Positions 16,477 through 25,520 of a DNA stretch of 41,984 nucleotides are shown here, piece after piece. The notes under the pieces were generated by a model. The model was not told where the DNA came from. It was given only the letters and a program-made list of their open reading frames with translations, and did not search any database. The DNA is from Afipia sp. 64-13. Its GTDB lineage: Bacteria; Pseudomonadota; Alphaproteobacteria; Rhizobiales; Xanthobacteraceae. Position 1 is the stretch's first letter; the number at the start of each line of letters is the position of its first letter. The position numbers and the translations under genes were made by a program. Location of the stretch: contig MKUJ01000022.1 of the NCBI GenBank assembly GCA_001897755.1, positions 10,786 to 52,769 of the forward strand, in the 5' to 3' direction.

Positions 16477-18519
16477 CTAGGCGATTCCCTTCATACGCTT
16501 CACATCCGGCGCCGTCGCCTCGTCGATCAGCGCCGCCAGCGCCTCGTCGAGCGGCACCACGCTGGAGCCTTCCTTGCCGAGGCGGCGGATCGAGACCGAA
16601 CGGGTCTCGGCCTCCTTCTTGCCAACCACGAGCAGGGCCGGGATTTTTGCCAGCGAGTGTTCGCGCACCTTGTAGTTGATCTTCTCGTTGCGCAGGTCGA
16701 TCTCGACGCGCAGCCCGGCCTTGCGGCAGGCCTCGAACACTTCGCGCGCGTAATCGTCGCCATCGGAGGTGATGGTGGTGACGACCGCCTGCACCGGCGC
16801 GAGCCAGAGCGGGAAGTGGCCGGCGTAATGCTCGATCAGGATGCCGGTGAAGCGCTCCAGCGATCCGCAGATTGCGCGGTGGACCATCACGGGCGCCACC
16901 TTGTTGGAGTGCTCGTCGATGTAGAACGCGCCGAACCGCTCCGGCAGGTTGAAATCGACCTGCGTAGTGCCGCACTGCCATTCGCGGCCGATGGCGTCGC
17001 GCAGCACGTATTCGAATTTCGGCCCGTAGAACGCGCCTTCGCCGGGATTGATCTCGGTGCGGATGCGGTTGCCGGACTTGGCCTTGATCTGGTCGAGCAC
17101 CGCCGTCATCACGCTTTCGGCATGATCCCATGCGGCGTCGGAGCCGACGCGCTTTTCCGGACGGGTCGAGAGCTTGATGGTGAGTTCGCCCTCGAAGCCG
17201 AAATCCTCGTAGGTCGAGAGGATCAGGTCGTTGATCTTCAGGCACTCGTCGGCGAGCTGCTGCTCGGTGCAGAAGATATGAGCATCGTCCTGCGTGAAGC
17301 CGCGCACGCGCATCAGGCCGTGCATCGCGCCCGACGGCTCGTAGCGATGCACGATGCCGAATTCGGCGAGGCGAATGGGGAGTTCGCGATAGCTCTTGAG
17401 GCCGTGCTTGAAGATCAGCACATGGCCGGGGCAGTTCATCGGCTTGATCGCGAACCAGCGCTTGTCCTCGGCTTCCTCGCCGGCCGACTGCGCGGCGAAC
17501 ATGTTCTCGCGATACCAGCCCCAGTGGCCAGAGGTCTCCCACAGCGACTTGTCGAGCATCTGCGGCGCGTTGACTTCATCGTAGTCGCCCGCGAGGCGGC
17601 GGCGCATATAGGCGATGATCGCCTGAAACACCGTCCAGCCCTTGGCGTGCCAGAACACCACGCCCGGACCTTCCTCCTGGAAATGGAACAGGTCCATCTC
17701 GCGGCCGAGGCGGCGATGGTCGCGCTTCTCGGCTTCCTCGAGCTGCTTGAGATAGGCGTCAAGCTCGTCCTGCTTGGCGAAGGCGGTGCCGTAGATGCGC
17801 GTCAGCATCGGATTGTTGGCGTCGCCGCGCCAGTAGGCGCCGGCCACCTTCATCAGCTTGAACGCATTGCCGACCTTGCCGGTCGAGGTCATGTGCGGGC
17901 CGCGGCAAAGGTCGAACCAGTCGCCCTGCTTGTAGATCTTGATCGACTGGTCCGCCGGAATGGCGTCGACCAGTTCGACCTTGAAGCTCTCGCCCTTGTC
18001 GGCGAACACCTTCTTGGTGTCGTCGCGGGTCCACACTTCCTTGGTGAAGGGCTGGTCGCGCGCGATGATCTCGCGCATCTTCTTTTCGATGGCGGCGAAG
18101 TCTTCGGGCGTGAACGGCTCGTTGCGGAAGAAGTCGTAGTAAAAACCGCTGTCGATCACCGGGCCGATCGTTACCTGCGTGCCGGGCCACAGCGCCTGCA
18201 CGGCTTCTGCGAGCACGTGCGCGGCATCGTGCCGGATCAGTTCCAGCGCGCGCGGATCGTCGCGATTCACGAATTCGATGCGGGCATCCTGCTCGATCGG
18301 GTCGGCAAGATCGGACAAGACGCCGTCCAGCGCCATCGCGACGGTGCGCTTGGCGAGCGAGGGCGAGATGCCCTTGGCGATGTCGAGACCGGTGGTGCTT
18401 TTGGGAAATTCGCGCTGGGCGCCGTCGGGGAAGGTGACCGTGATCTTTTCGGTCGGATGGGCGGGCTTCAGATTGGCGAGGCCGAACTGGAATCCTGCGG
18501 CGGGCGTATTCTCGGACAT
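16477..18519 (-). CDS. thrS: Threonyl-tRNA synthetase
   Basis: A 680-residue ThrRS, which charges tRNA-Thr in the cytoplasm. The order is a short extra N-terminus, a TGS domain (about 24-90), the editing domain with [17 protein letters not shown] (about 103-120), the class II core and the C-terminal anticodon domain (about 575-680). Zinc ligands are in MNCPGH, the AHIFC segment after QDD, and [10 protein letters not shown]; the last also leads into motif 3 (GSLERF). It is 30-40 residues longer than the E. coli enzyme at the N-terminus. The ATG at 18519 is preceded by CAGGAGACC. yidD lies upstream, and the gap (18520-18637) has no terminator that I see. Confidence 0.97.
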   Translation of the reverse strand: MSENTPAAGFQFGLANLKPAHPTEKITVTFPDGAQREFPKSTTGLDIAKGISPSLAKRTVAMALDGVLSDLADPIEQDARIEFVNRDDPRALELIRHDAAHVLAEAVQALWPGTQVTIGPVIDSGFYYDFFRNEPFTPEDFAAIEKKMREIIARDQPFTKEVWTRDDTKKVFADKGESFKVELVDAIPADQSIKIYKQGDWFDLCRGPHMTSTGKVGNAFKLMKVAGAYWRGDANNPMLTRIYGTAFAKQDELDAYLKQLEEAEKRDHRRLGREMDLFHFQEEGPGVVFWHAKGWTVFQAIIAYMRRRLAGDYDEVNAPQMLDKSLWETSGHWGWYRENMFAAQSAGEEAEDKRWFAIKPMNCPGHVLIFKHGLKSYRELPIRLAEFGIVHRYEPSGAMHGLMRVRGFTQDDAHIFCTEQQLADECLKINDLILSTYEDFGFEGELTIKLSTRPEKRVGSDAAWDHAESVMTAVLDQIKAKSGNRIRTEINPGEGAFYGPKFEYVLRDAIGREWQCGTTQVDFNLPERFGAFYIDEHSNKVAPVMVHRAICGSLERFTGILIEHYAGHFPLWLAPVQAVVTTITSDGDDYAREVFEACRKAGLRVEIDLRNEKINYKVREHSLAKIPALLVVGKKEAETRSVSIRRLGKEGSSVVPLDEALAALIDEATAPDVKRMKGIA

Positions 18520-18637
18520 GATGGTCTCCTGTTGCTCACTCCTGCGAACGAGCGCAGGTAAGCGGTGTCGCGGGTATAGCCTGATTTCCGGCGCAGGGGC
18601 AATCGCGGGAACCGGGCGGTGCGGGCGCCGGAGGCCG

Positions 18638-18985
18638 CTAATCGGTGCCGGCGTGCGGGTTCTCGACGCCGCGCCAGCGCGCATAGCGCCAGGGCAGATA
18701 CCAGCGCGCGCCCGGCGGACTCCGCTCCGGTACGTAGTCGATTCCCGAGGTGCCCCAGGGCTGGCAGCGCAGCAGCCGCGCCAGCGTCATCCAGCCGCCG
18801 GCCCACAGACCGAAGCGGCCGATCGCTTCGTCGCCGTATTCCGAGCAGGTCGGGACATGGCGGCAGTTGAACCCGATCAGCGGCGAGAAGGTGTGACGAT
18901 AGATCCAGATCAATCCGCGCCCCGCGTTGCGCGGTGCGTTCATCGCATGCTCGCGACAGGAACAGAGCGGTGAATGTCTCGTCAT
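18638..18985 (-). CDS. yidD: Membrane protein insertion efficiency factor YidD
   Basis: A 115-residue YidD protein, a small membrane-associated factor that aids YidC/Sec membrane protein insertion. The signature stretches are present: [20 protein letters not shown] (about 27-46), [12 protein letters not shown], and [17 protein letters not shown] (about 70-86). The Cys residues in NCRH, PTCS and LRCQ are typical of the family. Starts: ATG at 18985 is used; ATG at 18943 (MNAPRN) and TTG at 19009 are alternatives and none has a strong ribosome binding site. The N-terminal CSCREH extension may be real. Its usual partners (rnpA, yidC) are not here. Confidence 0.92.
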   Translation of the reverse strand: MTRHSPLCSCREHAMNAPRNAGRGLIWIYRHTFSPLIGFNCRHVPTCSEYGDEAIGRFGLWAGGWMTLARLLRCQPWGTSGIDYVPERSPPGARWYLPWRYARWRGVENPHAGTD

Positions 18986-19032
18986 GGTTTCATCTGCGAT
19001 GGCCGGCAATGGCGATGTTGGGGCGCGAACAT

Positions 19033-19050
19033 AGTTCCAGCGTTGGAACT
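19033..19050. promoter_or_regulatory. Inverted repeat between divergent genes
   Basis: AGTTCCA (19033-19039) and TGGAACT (19044-19050) are exact inverted arms around GCGT. The site is in the gap between yidD (minus) and the ClpP-like gene (plus) and could be an operator for either. No regulator is identified. Confidence 0.25.
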
Positions 19051-19262
19051 GGATGAAAATGTCTTTCTCGCCACACTTTGCAATTATCGCATGATTTCAG
19101 ATACGCAGCAGCAGATGTGAATGGACGGCGGAGCAAGTCTGCCACTACGCTTTGCGGTATCGGCCAGCGCATGCGCCGCCGGTGCGGGGAACAGGAACTG
19201 ACTCTGGTGATCTGGTGGCGAAGCAGGCGGGGAGTGTGGTGGCGGGAATCGTGACATCGGCG

Positions 19263-20183
19263 ATGCGCAGCCGCGCGGCGAGGATTTGCGCCGCGGCGAT
19301 TGGCCTGTCGCTCTCGGGAGCCGCGCTGACGGATATCGCCGCGCACGCCACCAGCGCCGCCGAGGCGCGCCGCCAGCCGATGACATTCACCTGGCACCAT
19401 GCGCGCGCGGAGACCTGCGCCACCGATTGCCGCGACTGGATCGCCGCGGTCGGCATCATCACCGGCGATACCCCGGAGCTGTTCGATCGGTTCGCCAAGG
19501 GCCGCGATCTCAACGGCGTGCGTGTCGTGCTGGACTCCAGCGGCGGTTCGGTGGTCGACACCATTACCATGGGGCGAAACTGGCGCCGGCTCGGCGTGCA
19601 CACCAGCGTCGGCATGGTGCGGGAGGTCGCCGGCAAGGGTCGCACGATCGCGCCGGAAGCCTATTGCGAGTCGATGTGCGTATTCCTGCTGCTCGCCGGC
19701 ACCGCGCGGGACGTGCCGGAGAAGGCGCATGTGCGCGTGCATCAGATCTGGATGGGCGACCGCGCCGACAAGCCGCGGGATGCCAGTTACAACGCGCATG
19801 ATCTGATGATCGTGGAACGCGATATCGGCCAGTTGGCGAAATACACCTTCGACATGGGCGGCTCGGGCGATCTCCTGGCACTGTCGCTCAGCGTGCCGCC
19901 GTGGGAAGCGCTGCACCAGCTCAGCACTGCCGAACTGCGCGCAGCCAATCTGCTGACGGGCGATGTCGTGGCCGGCCAGGCGCTGCCCAAGGCCGATGCC
20001 GCGCCGAAATTCGCGGCCGGGCTGCGCATCAAGCCGGTGCAGGATCGTTTCGTCAGCACGGAAAATGTGCCCGCGGTGCGCTCGACCCAGACCGCCGAGG
20101 CGCAGCCGCCGACCGGCGGCACCGCGCCAGCGGCAGGCGCGGAGCCGGTCGTCCCGGCGAATGCCGGGACCCATGGCCACTAG
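19263..20183 (+). CDS. ClpP/crotonase-like exported protein (COG3904)
   Basis: About 306 residues. A signal peptide (residues 1-32, ending AAHATSA) is followed by a ClpP-like domain. Its signs are VRVVLDSSGGSVVDT (about 86-100), the SMC segment PEAYCESMCVFLLLAG with candidate nucleophile Ser136, and VRVHQIW with His159. These fit COG3904 periplasmic proteins with a serine-protease-like fold; substrate unknown. The C-terminus is low complexity (Pro/Ala/Thr) and its last 11 residues are encoded by a repeat element (see 20147). ATG at 19263 is used; a GTG at 19251 is possible. Convergent with the Fe-S scaffold gene. Confidence 0.75.
   Translation: MRSRAARICAAAIGLSLSGAALTDIAAHATSAAEARRQPMTFTWHHARAETCATDCRDWIAAVGIITGDTPELFDRFAKGRDLNGVRVVLDSSGGSVVDTITMGRNWRRLGVHTSVGMVREVAGKGRTIAPEAYCESMCVFLLLAGTARDVPEKAHVRVHQIWMGDRADKPRDASYNAHDLMIVERDIGQLAKYTFDMGGSGDLLALSLSVPPWEALHQLSTAELRAANLLTGDVVAGQALPKADAAPKFAAGLRIKPVQDRFVSTENVPAVRSTQTAEAQPPTGGTAPAAGAEPVVPANAGTHGH
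20147..20176. repeat. Repeat element inside a coding sequence
   Basis: GTCGTCCCGGCGAATGCCGGGAC, an inverted element of the same type as the one at 3206, lies inside the 3' end of the ClpP-like gene and encodes its final VVPANAGTHGH residues. The stop codon follows within the next few bases. Confidence 0.7.
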
Positions 20184-20189
20184 GCTTTA

Positions 20190-20283
20190 CCGTCATCGCG
20201 AGCGAAGCGAAGCAATCCAGCCTGACGTCTGCCGCGCAGAAGGACTGGATTGCTTCGTCGCTTGCGCTCCTCGCAATGACGGA
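20190..20283. repeat. Palindromic repeat (CGTCATCGCGAGCGAAGCG family)
   Basis: CCGTCATCGCGAGCGAAGCGAAGCAATCCAG at the left is mirrored by CTGGATTGCTTCGTCGCTTGCGCTCCTCGCAATGACGG at the right (only arms described). The 94-base unit can fold into a long hairpin. This is a different family from the CCGGGC elements. It lies directly after the ClpP-like gene. Confidence 0.75.
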
Positions 20284-20358
20284 GGCTGCACTTGGGAGGA
20301 CTGAAATGCGCGGATGGCACGCATGGTGCGTGTCACGCGCATCGTGTTGTGGACCGGC

Positions 20359-20832
20359 TCAATCCTGCGCCGGCGCCGGTTCTTGCGTTGCGCCGGTCGC
20401 GCCGCCCTTTGCTTCGATCTGGTTGACCGCGTCCACCACCGCCTCGAATGTCAGCATGGTTGAGGCGTGGCGCGCCTTGTAGTCGCGCACCGGCTCCAGC
20501 ACCGCGATGTCCGCCCATTTGCCCTGCGGCGGCGCGCCGTTCTCGGTCAGCATCCTGCGCACAGTGTCGCGCAATTCGCGCAGTTCCCCGGCGCTCGAGC
20601 CGATCACATGATGGGCCATGATCGAGGAGGAGGCCTGGCCGAGTGCGCAGGCTTTCACGTCGTGGCCGAAATCGGTCACCACGCCGTCCTTCATGTTGAG
20701 ATCCACCTTCACGGTCGAGCCGCACAGCTTGGAATGGGCCGTGGCCGAGGCGTCCGGGTGGGCGAGGCGGCCGAGGCGCGGGATATTCCCGGCAAGCTCG
20801 ATGATTTTCTTATTATAAATGTCGTTCAGCAT
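20359..20832 (-). CDS. Iron-sulfur cluster scaffold, NifU/IscU type
   Basis: A 157-residue NifU N-terminal/IscU-like protein, a cytoplasmic scaffold for Fe-S cluster assembly. The first Cys (Cys37, KLCGS) and second Cys (Cys62, KACALGQASSS) are present. At the place of the third IscU cysteine the sequence reads YKARHASTML, so His replaces Cys. The C-terminal Pro/Ala tail is long. The ATG at 20832 is preceded by AGGGGC; the frame is open to 20883. The change at the third position may alter cluster handling or reflect a subgroup; I am not sure which. Convergent with the ClpP-like gene; divergent from folE. Confidence 0.88.
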   Translation of the reverse strand: MLNDIYNKKIIELAGNIPRLGRLAHPDASATAHSKLCGSTVKVDLNMKDGVVTDFGHDVKACALGQASSSIMAHHVIGSSAGELRELRDTVRRMLTENGAPPQGKWADIAVLEPVRDYKARHASTMLTFEAVVDAVNQIEAKGGATGATQEPAPAQD

Positions 20833-21077
20833 GGTGTGGTATGCCCCTGCGCGGAGGTCCAGCCCTTGGCGGCGAACCGCCATATCCTATATAATTGGGA
20901 ACCGACAGGATTAAACCCGGCCTGCCGTAGCAATCACCGGAAAGTAACACTTCACCCGGCGCTTGGGTTATCAGGAAACAGCGGCGTCCGACCGGCCGAG
21001 CAGGTCGTGGCGACCCGGTGACACTCCGGCCCGCAGCTCTGTCCAGTGAGCGATGGGCCGGTCGAACGGAGAGCCTT

Positions 21078-21752
21078 ATGGACGCGATCATCAAGCCGCT
21101 GCGCAGTGGCAAGCCCGACAAGCCGACCGACATTCCCGCGGCGGAATTCCAGGTGACCGGCATCCGGCCGGACATCCCGCGCCCCTCGCGCGAGGAGGCC
21201 GAGGTCGCGGTGAAGACGTTGCTCGCTTATATCGGCGAGGATCCGGCCCGCGAGGGGCTGGTCGACACCCCCCGCCGCGTGGTCGAGGCCTATGACGAGC
21301 TGTTTCAGGGCTATCGCAAATGCCCGGCCGAGGTGCTGAACCGTACCTTCGGCGAGATCGCCGGCTACGACGATTTCGTGCTGGTCAGCGACATCAGTTT
21401 CCATTCGCATTGCGAGCATCACATGATGCCGTTCTACGGCAAGGCGCATATCGCTTATACGCCGGTGGAGCGGGTGGTCGGTCTGTCGAAGCTCGCGCGC
21501 CTTGTCGATATCTTCGCCCATCGCCTGCAGACCCAGGAGCACATGACGGCGCAGATCGCCGGCGCGATCGACACCATCCTGCAGCCGCGCGGCGTCGCGG
21601 TACTGATCGAGGCCGAGCACACCTGCATGTCGGTGCGCGGCATCGCCAAGCACGGCGCGAAAACCGTGACCTCGCGCTTCACCGGCGCGTTCCACGAGAA
21701 TCCCGAGCAGCAGAACCGTTTCCTGTCCATGGTGCGCGGCGTCAGCGTGTAG
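21078..21752 (+). CDS. folE: GTP cyclohydrolase I
   Basis: A 224-residue FolE, which converts GTP to dihydroneopterin triphosphate, the first step to folate. The zinc ligands are visible: the Cys and His residues in [10 protein letters not shown] (about 112-121) and the Cys in HTCMSVRG (about 181-188). The C-terminal end RFLSMVRG fits the family. The N-terminus has a 20-30 residue extension rich in Pro/Lys before the conserved core. It should form a decamer in the cytoplasm. The ATG at 21078 is preceded by GGAGAG. The hisI gene follows after a repeat, both on the plus strand. Confidence 0.97.
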   Translation: MDAIIKPLRSGKPDKPTDIPAAEFQVTGIRPDIPRPSREEAEVAVKTLLAYIGEDPAREGLVDTPRRVVEAYDELFQGYRKCPAEVLNRTFGEIAGYDDFVLVSDISFHSHCEHHMMPFYGKAHIAYTPVERVVGLSKLARLVDIFAHRLQTQEHMTAQIAGAIDTILQPRGVAVLIEAEHTCMSVRGIAKHGAKTVTSRFTGAFHENPEQQNRFLSMVRGVSV

Positions 21753-21762
21753 GGATTCACCC

Positions 21763-21877
21763 GCTCCTCATGGTGAGGAGGAGCGAAGCGACGTCTCGAA
21801 CCATGAGGCCAAGGTGGATCGAACTACTGGGGCCTCATCCTTCGAGACGCGCACAAGGGGCGCTCCTCAGGATGAGG
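21763..21877. repeat. Palindromic repeat (CTCCTCATGGTGAGGAG family)
   Basis: A third repeat family: CTCCTCATGGTGAGGAGGAGCG and CGTCTCGAACCATGAGGCC at the left face GGCCTCATCCTTCGAGACG and GCGCTCCTCAGGATGAGG at the right (parts only). The 115-base unit, nested hairpins, sits between folE and hisI. Confidence 0.75.
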
Positions 21878-21918
21878 CAGGTTTTGGATTTTCGTTCGCA
21901 ATGACGTGAAAGTGTGTC

Positions 21919-22341
21919 GTGTCGTCTTCATCACATGAGTCCGAAGAAGGGTTGACCTTCAAACCGGCGTTCGATGCCGCCGGTCTTGTCACCTGCGTCG
22001 CCACCGATGCCGTGACCGGCGATGTGCTGATGGTCGCGCACATGAACGACGAGGCACTGCGTAAGACCATCGCCACCGGCGAGGCCTGGTACTACAGTCG
22101 CTCGCGCCGCAAGCTGTGGCGCAAGGGCGAGTCCTCCGGCCATGTCCAGCGCGTGCTGGAGATGCGCATGGATTGCGACCAGGACGCGGTGTGGATCCGC
22201 GTCGAGCAGGCCGGCGGCGGGGCCTGCCACACCGGGCGCCGTTCCTGCTTCTACCGCGCCGTGACCGGCGAGGGCGGCGCGGTGAAACTCGCTTTCGTCG
22301 ACGCCGAGCAGGTGTTCGATCCGGCGAAGGTGTATCGCTGA
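21919..22341 (+). CDS. hisI: Phosphoribosyl-AMP cyclohydrolase
   Basis: A 140-residue HisI, which opens the adenine ring of phosphoribosyl-AMP in histidine synthesis. The Mg/Zn-binding acid cluster and Cys residues are visible: MDCDQDAVW (about 84-92) and [11 protein letters not shown] (about 103-113). The catalytic core starts near residue 14. The start is GTG at 21919, which gives [10 protein letters not shown] before the core; the ATG at 21901 is in frame but hits a stop at once. It is a stand-alone HisI without a HisE (pyrophosphohydrolase) domain. The rest of the his genes are not in the window. Confidence 0.95.
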   Translation: MSSSSHESEEGLTFKPAFDAAGLVTCVATDAVTGDVLMVAHMNDEALRKTIATGEAWYYSRSRRKLWRKGESSGHVQRVLEMRMDCDQDAVWIRVEQAGGGACHTGRRSCFYRAVTGEGGAVKLAFVDAEQVFDPAKVYR

Positions 22342-22365
22342 CTTTCTTGCGTTCGCCAGAGAGTT

Positions 22366-22456
22366 GTCATGCCCGGCCTGGTGCCGGGCTCCACGTCTTC
22401 GCGTCACGCTAACAAGAAGGGCGTGGATGGCCGGGACGAGCCCGGCCATGACGGGA
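22366..22456. repeat. Paired inverted repeat (GTCATGCCCGGCC family)
   Basis: GTCATGCCCGGCCTGGTGCCGGG at the left and CCGGGACGAGCCCGGCCATGACGG at the right enclose CCACGTCTT and GGCGTGGATGG arms (parts quoted). It is related to the 5336 and 16373 elements. It lies between hisI and the lytic transglycosylase gene. Confidence 0.75.
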
Positions 22457-22492
22457 GAGTGGAAATCGTATCCAGTCGGCAGCCCTGCCTCG

Positions 22493-22508
22493 TTAACCCG
22501 CCATTAAC
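22493..22508 (+). promoter_or_regulatory. CtrA-type box (perfect TTAA-N7-TTAAC)
   Basis: TTAA at 22493-22496, 7-base spacer CCCGCCA, TTAAC at 22504-22508. The match to the CtrA consensus is exact and the site is 95 bases upstream of the lytic transglycosylase ATG. Confidence 0.5.
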
Positions 22509-22603
22509 CATAACTGTTCAGGGTGGATGCGGGCCGGAAGGCCCGGCACGCGTTGGGAAGCGCGTGCGCACTTTTACAAGAGTGTCGCCGGGGAGCGGGA
22601 CAC

Positions 22604-23575
22604 ATGGCGGTCGACAGCACTGTTGCCGGATCAGTGATCGATTCGGCGCGCGCCCGGATTGCGGGCACCATCAGGCAGGCCGCGAGCGCGACCGGCGCCA
22701 GCTTCGAATATCTGATTTCGGCAGCGAAGATCGAATCCAACCTCAATCCGAACGCGCAGGCTTCGACCTCGTCGGCGCGCGGGCTCTATCAGTTCATCGA
22801 GCAGACCTGGCTCGGCACCGTGAAGGAAGCCGGGGCGGCGTTCGGCTTCGGCAAATACGCCGACGCGATCACCAAATCGCCGTCCGGCAGTTATTCGGTC
22901 AGCGATGCGGCGACCCGCGACGAGATCCTGAAACTGCGCGACGATCCGGCGGCCAACGCGGCGATGGCCGGCGTGCTGACGCAATCGAACAGCTTCCGGC
23001 TGACCGGCGAACTCGGTCGCCGGCCGAATGACGCCGAACTCTATATGGCGCATTTCATGGGAGTGGGCGGCGCGGCGCGGCTGATCAACGCCGCGCAGGA
23101 TAACCCGCGCATCTCGGCGCCCGGATTGTTTCCGGCTGCCGCCGCGGCGAACCGCTCGATCTTCTACAATCGCGACGGCAGCGCGCGCAGCGTCTCCGAT
23201 GTCTATTCGGTGCTGAGCTCGCGCTACGCGGGCGCGGCGAACTCGCCGCTGGCGCGCACCGCGATCGCGTCCGCGGGCGGCGCGCCGCAGCCGCTCGACA
23301 GCGCGGCCTATCTCTCCAGTTTTCCGCAGGCGCGGACATCTTCTTCCGCCGGGGGCGAGCGTGTCGCCGCGTTGCAGACGTCGAACGCGCCGCTGTTTCG
23401 CTCGCTGTTTCAGGCGGGCGAGCGCAGCGAGCCGGTCTCGCCCGCGGTGCGCGCATTATGGGGTAACGGCGCTTCTCTCACCTCCGACGGCGGCACGCGG
23501 GCGCAGACCGGCGGCAATGGCGAGCGTCGGCCGCTCGATCTGTTCAGCGATCCGAACGGCATCTACAGCGGTTAG
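22604..23575 (+). CDS. Lytic transglycosylase domain-containing protein
   Basis: A 323-residue protein with a lysozyme-like transglycosylase core. The catalytic Glu44 is in ISAAKIESNLNP, followed by the SARGLYQFIEQTW motif (about 57-69) of the goose-lysozyme/SLT fold. The C-terminal half (about 190-323) is Ser/Ala/Gly/Pro-rich and probably unstructured. There is no obvious cleavable signal peptide, so export might use another route, as in flagellar rod-assisting muramidases such as FlgJ-type or SltF; this is inference. The ATG at 22604 is preceded by GGGGAGCGG. A perfect CtrA-type box upstream suggests cell-cycle or flagellar timing. Confidence 0.85.
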   Translation: MAVDSTVAGSVIDSARARIAGTIRQAASATGASFEYLISAAKIESNLNPNAQASTSSARGLYQFIEQTWLGTVKEAGAAFGFGKYADAITKSPSGSYSVSDAATRDEILKLRDDPAANAAMAGVLTQSNSFRLTGELGRRPNDAELYMAHFMGVGGAARLINAAQDNPRISAPGLFPAAAAANRSIFYNRDGSARSVSDVYSVLSSRYAGAANSPLARTAIASAGGAPQPLDSAAYLSSFPQARTSSSAGGERVAALQTSNAPLFRSLFQAGERSEPVSPAVRALWGNGASLTSDGGTRAQTGGNGERRPLDLFSDPNGIYSG

Positions 23576-23815
23576 AAATCATCGTCGTTTCATCGAAGCG
23601 GTGGTTGCGTTTTCTTCACGCGAACCGGTGTCCATCCTCGGGTCAAGCCCGAGGGCATGCTTCGCTTGAAAACGCTTTAGCGCGCCGCGCAGGTTAACAA
23701 AACCTGAAGCGCCGCAGCCGTTTATGGTGAACCGTTTCTTAAGTGTCATGGTTTACGCTTTCTGACAGTGGCGCCACCTCCGGCGCTTTGGCAGGTTGCG
23801 TAAGCCGGAACACTC

Positions 23816-25294
23816 ATGATCGTTCGGCAGTTCATTCGTTGGGTTCGTCATGCTCCCGCAGGGGAGCGGGCCGAGGCGACACGGGCTCTGGCCCGCGCCT
23901 GGCTGATTTCAGATTTGTCGCAGGACGACCGCGCCGCCGCCGAAGGCGCGCTGTTGATGCTGCTCGACGATGCCTCGCCGCTGGTACGCGCGGCGATGGC
24001 CGACATCTTCGCCCGAGCGCATGACGCGCCGCCCGCGATCGTTGCTGCGCTCGCGACCGATCAGCCCTCCGTCGCGCTGCCGCTGCTCGAATTCTCGCCG
24101 CTGCTGCGCGATGCCGATCTGGTCGATATCGTCGCCACCGGCAATTCCGAGATCCAGTGCGCCATCGCGCGCCGCGCCGCGCTCGCGTCCTCGGTCTGCG
24201 CCGCGCTCGCGGAGGTGGGTTCGCCCGCCGCGGCGCTCGAACTGATCGAAAATCCCGACGCCGAGCTTGCGGCGTTCTCCATCGACCGCATTGTCGAGCG
24301 GCACGGCCATCTTGCCGCGATCCGCGAGGCGCTGTTGCAGCGCGACGATCTGCCGGCCGCCACCCGCCTTGCGCTGGTCGCGCACCTTTCCGCGACGCTG
24401 GCCAAATTCGTCACCGCGCGCGAATGGCTCGATCCGGTGCGCGCCGAGCGCGTCGCCGTCGAGGCGGTGGAACGCTCCACCATCAACATCGTCGCCGAGA
24501 CGCGTGGCGAGGATCTCGCCGGTCTCATCCGCCATTTGCGCACCAGCGGCCAGCTCACCGCCGGCCTGATCCTGCGCGCGCTGCTGTGCGGCAATATCGA
24601 ATTGTTCGAGCGGGCGCTGGTCGAACTGACCGGGCTTGCGCCGCACCGCGTGTCGGCACTGGTGCATGATCGTGGCGGCGCCAGCCTGCAGGCGCTTCTG
24701 ACCAAGGCAGGGCTGCCGCCTTCGACCTTCATGGCGTTCCGCGCCGCGCTCGAGGCCGGTCACGAGATCGGCTTTGTCGGCAGCGCCGAGGGCGCGATCC
24801 GCCTGCAGCGCCGCATGGTGGAGCGCGTGCTGACCCAGTGCGAGGCCGGCGCGAGCGCCGCGCACGAGCCGCTGCTGATCCTGCTGCGGCGCTTCGCCAC
24901 CGAGGCGGCGCGCGAGGATGCGCGGCTGTTCTGCGACGAACTCGTTGCCGACGACCTGATCGCAACCAATTTCGTCGAGTTGATCAGCGCGCAAGCCGGT
25001 CTCGATCCGATTGAGGACGGATGGATCGACGACACCTTCGCGCAGGAGGCGGATTACATCGATGGCGAGTTCGCGCCGGGCACGGCGGTGAACGACGATA
25101 TCGCCTTCGAGGCGACCTATGCCGACGACGACGCTTACGATCACGACGCCTATGATAACGACGACGATGGTCGCGAGCCGTACCGGGTCGCAGCCTATGA
25201 TGATGGGTCGTATGACGACGACAGCTATGATGCCGGTCGGCGGGCCTATGAGCCGTGGTTCGAACGCGAGGACCGCGCCCAGGTCGCGGCTTAA
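23816..25294 (+). CDS. DUF2336 domain-containing protein
   Basis: A 492-residue cytoplasmic protein of the DUF2336 family (COG5330), made of many short helices in a repeat pattern (about 20-380) like a HEAT/ARM solenoid. The function of the family is unknown. The last ~70 residues are strikingly acidic, with repeated DDDAYDHDAYDNDDD and SYDDDSYD units and aromatic Tyr between them, and should be disordered. The start is ATG at 23816. A single TTAAC at 23695-23699 lies upstream but without the second half of a CtrA box. The gene stands alone between the transglycosylase gene and a repeat. Confidence 0.85.
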   Translation: MIVRQFIRWVRHAPAGERAEATRALARAWLISDLSQDDRAAAEGALLMLLDDASPLVRAAMADIFARAHDAPPAIVAALATDQPSVALPLLEFSPLLRDADLVDIVATGNSEIQCAIARRAALASSVCAALAEVGSPAAALELIENPDAELAAFSIDRIVERHGHLAAIREALLQRDDLPAATRLALVAHLSATLAKFVTAREWLDPVRAERVAVEAVERSTINIVAETRGEDLAGLIRHLRTSGQLTAGLILRALLCGNIELFERALVELTGLAPHRVSALVHDRGGASLQALLTKAGLPPSTFMAFRAALEAGHEIGFVGSAEGAIRLQRRMVERVLTQCEAGASAAHEPLLILLRRFATEAAREDARLFCDELVADDLIATNFVELISAQAGLDPIEDGWIDDTFAQEADYIDGEFAPGTAVNDDIAFEATYADDDAYDHDAYDNDDDGREPYRVAAYDDGSYDDDSYDAGRRAYEPWFEREDRAQVAA

Positions 25295-25354
25295 GGCAGC
25301 GCGACAAGGTTCAGCGGCGATTTCTTCTTAGCGTGTGTCAAGATAGCTGGTTTA

Positions 25355-25478
25355 CGTCATGGTCGGGCATAGCCCGTCGAAGACGGGCGTGAACGCCCTT
25401 TTGTCCTGGCCATCCACGTCTTTGCTTAGCTGAATATCGTGGAGGCGTGGATGCCCGGCATAAAGCCGGGCATGACGG
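25355..25478. repeat. Compound palindromic repeat (GTCATGGTCGGGC... family)
   Basis: A 124-base compound element. CGTCATGGTCGGGCATAGCCCGTCGAAGACGGGCGTGAACGCCC contains nested hairpins and is followed by CCATCCACGTCTT; the right half is GCGTGGATGCCCGGC..GCCGGGCATGACGG (parts quoted). It lies between the convergent ends of the DUF2336 and Hpt genes. Confidence 0.75.
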
Positions 25479-25520
25479 TTACGCGATTGCGTCCGCTCTC
25501 CCGTCAAAAACCCGAAAGTC

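Noticed and set aside
16657-18561. A 634-residue frame antisense to thrS.
   Set aside because: It is Val/Ala/Leu/Asp-rich with no motif, as expected from the complementary strand of a GC-rich gene; thrS itself is unambiguous.
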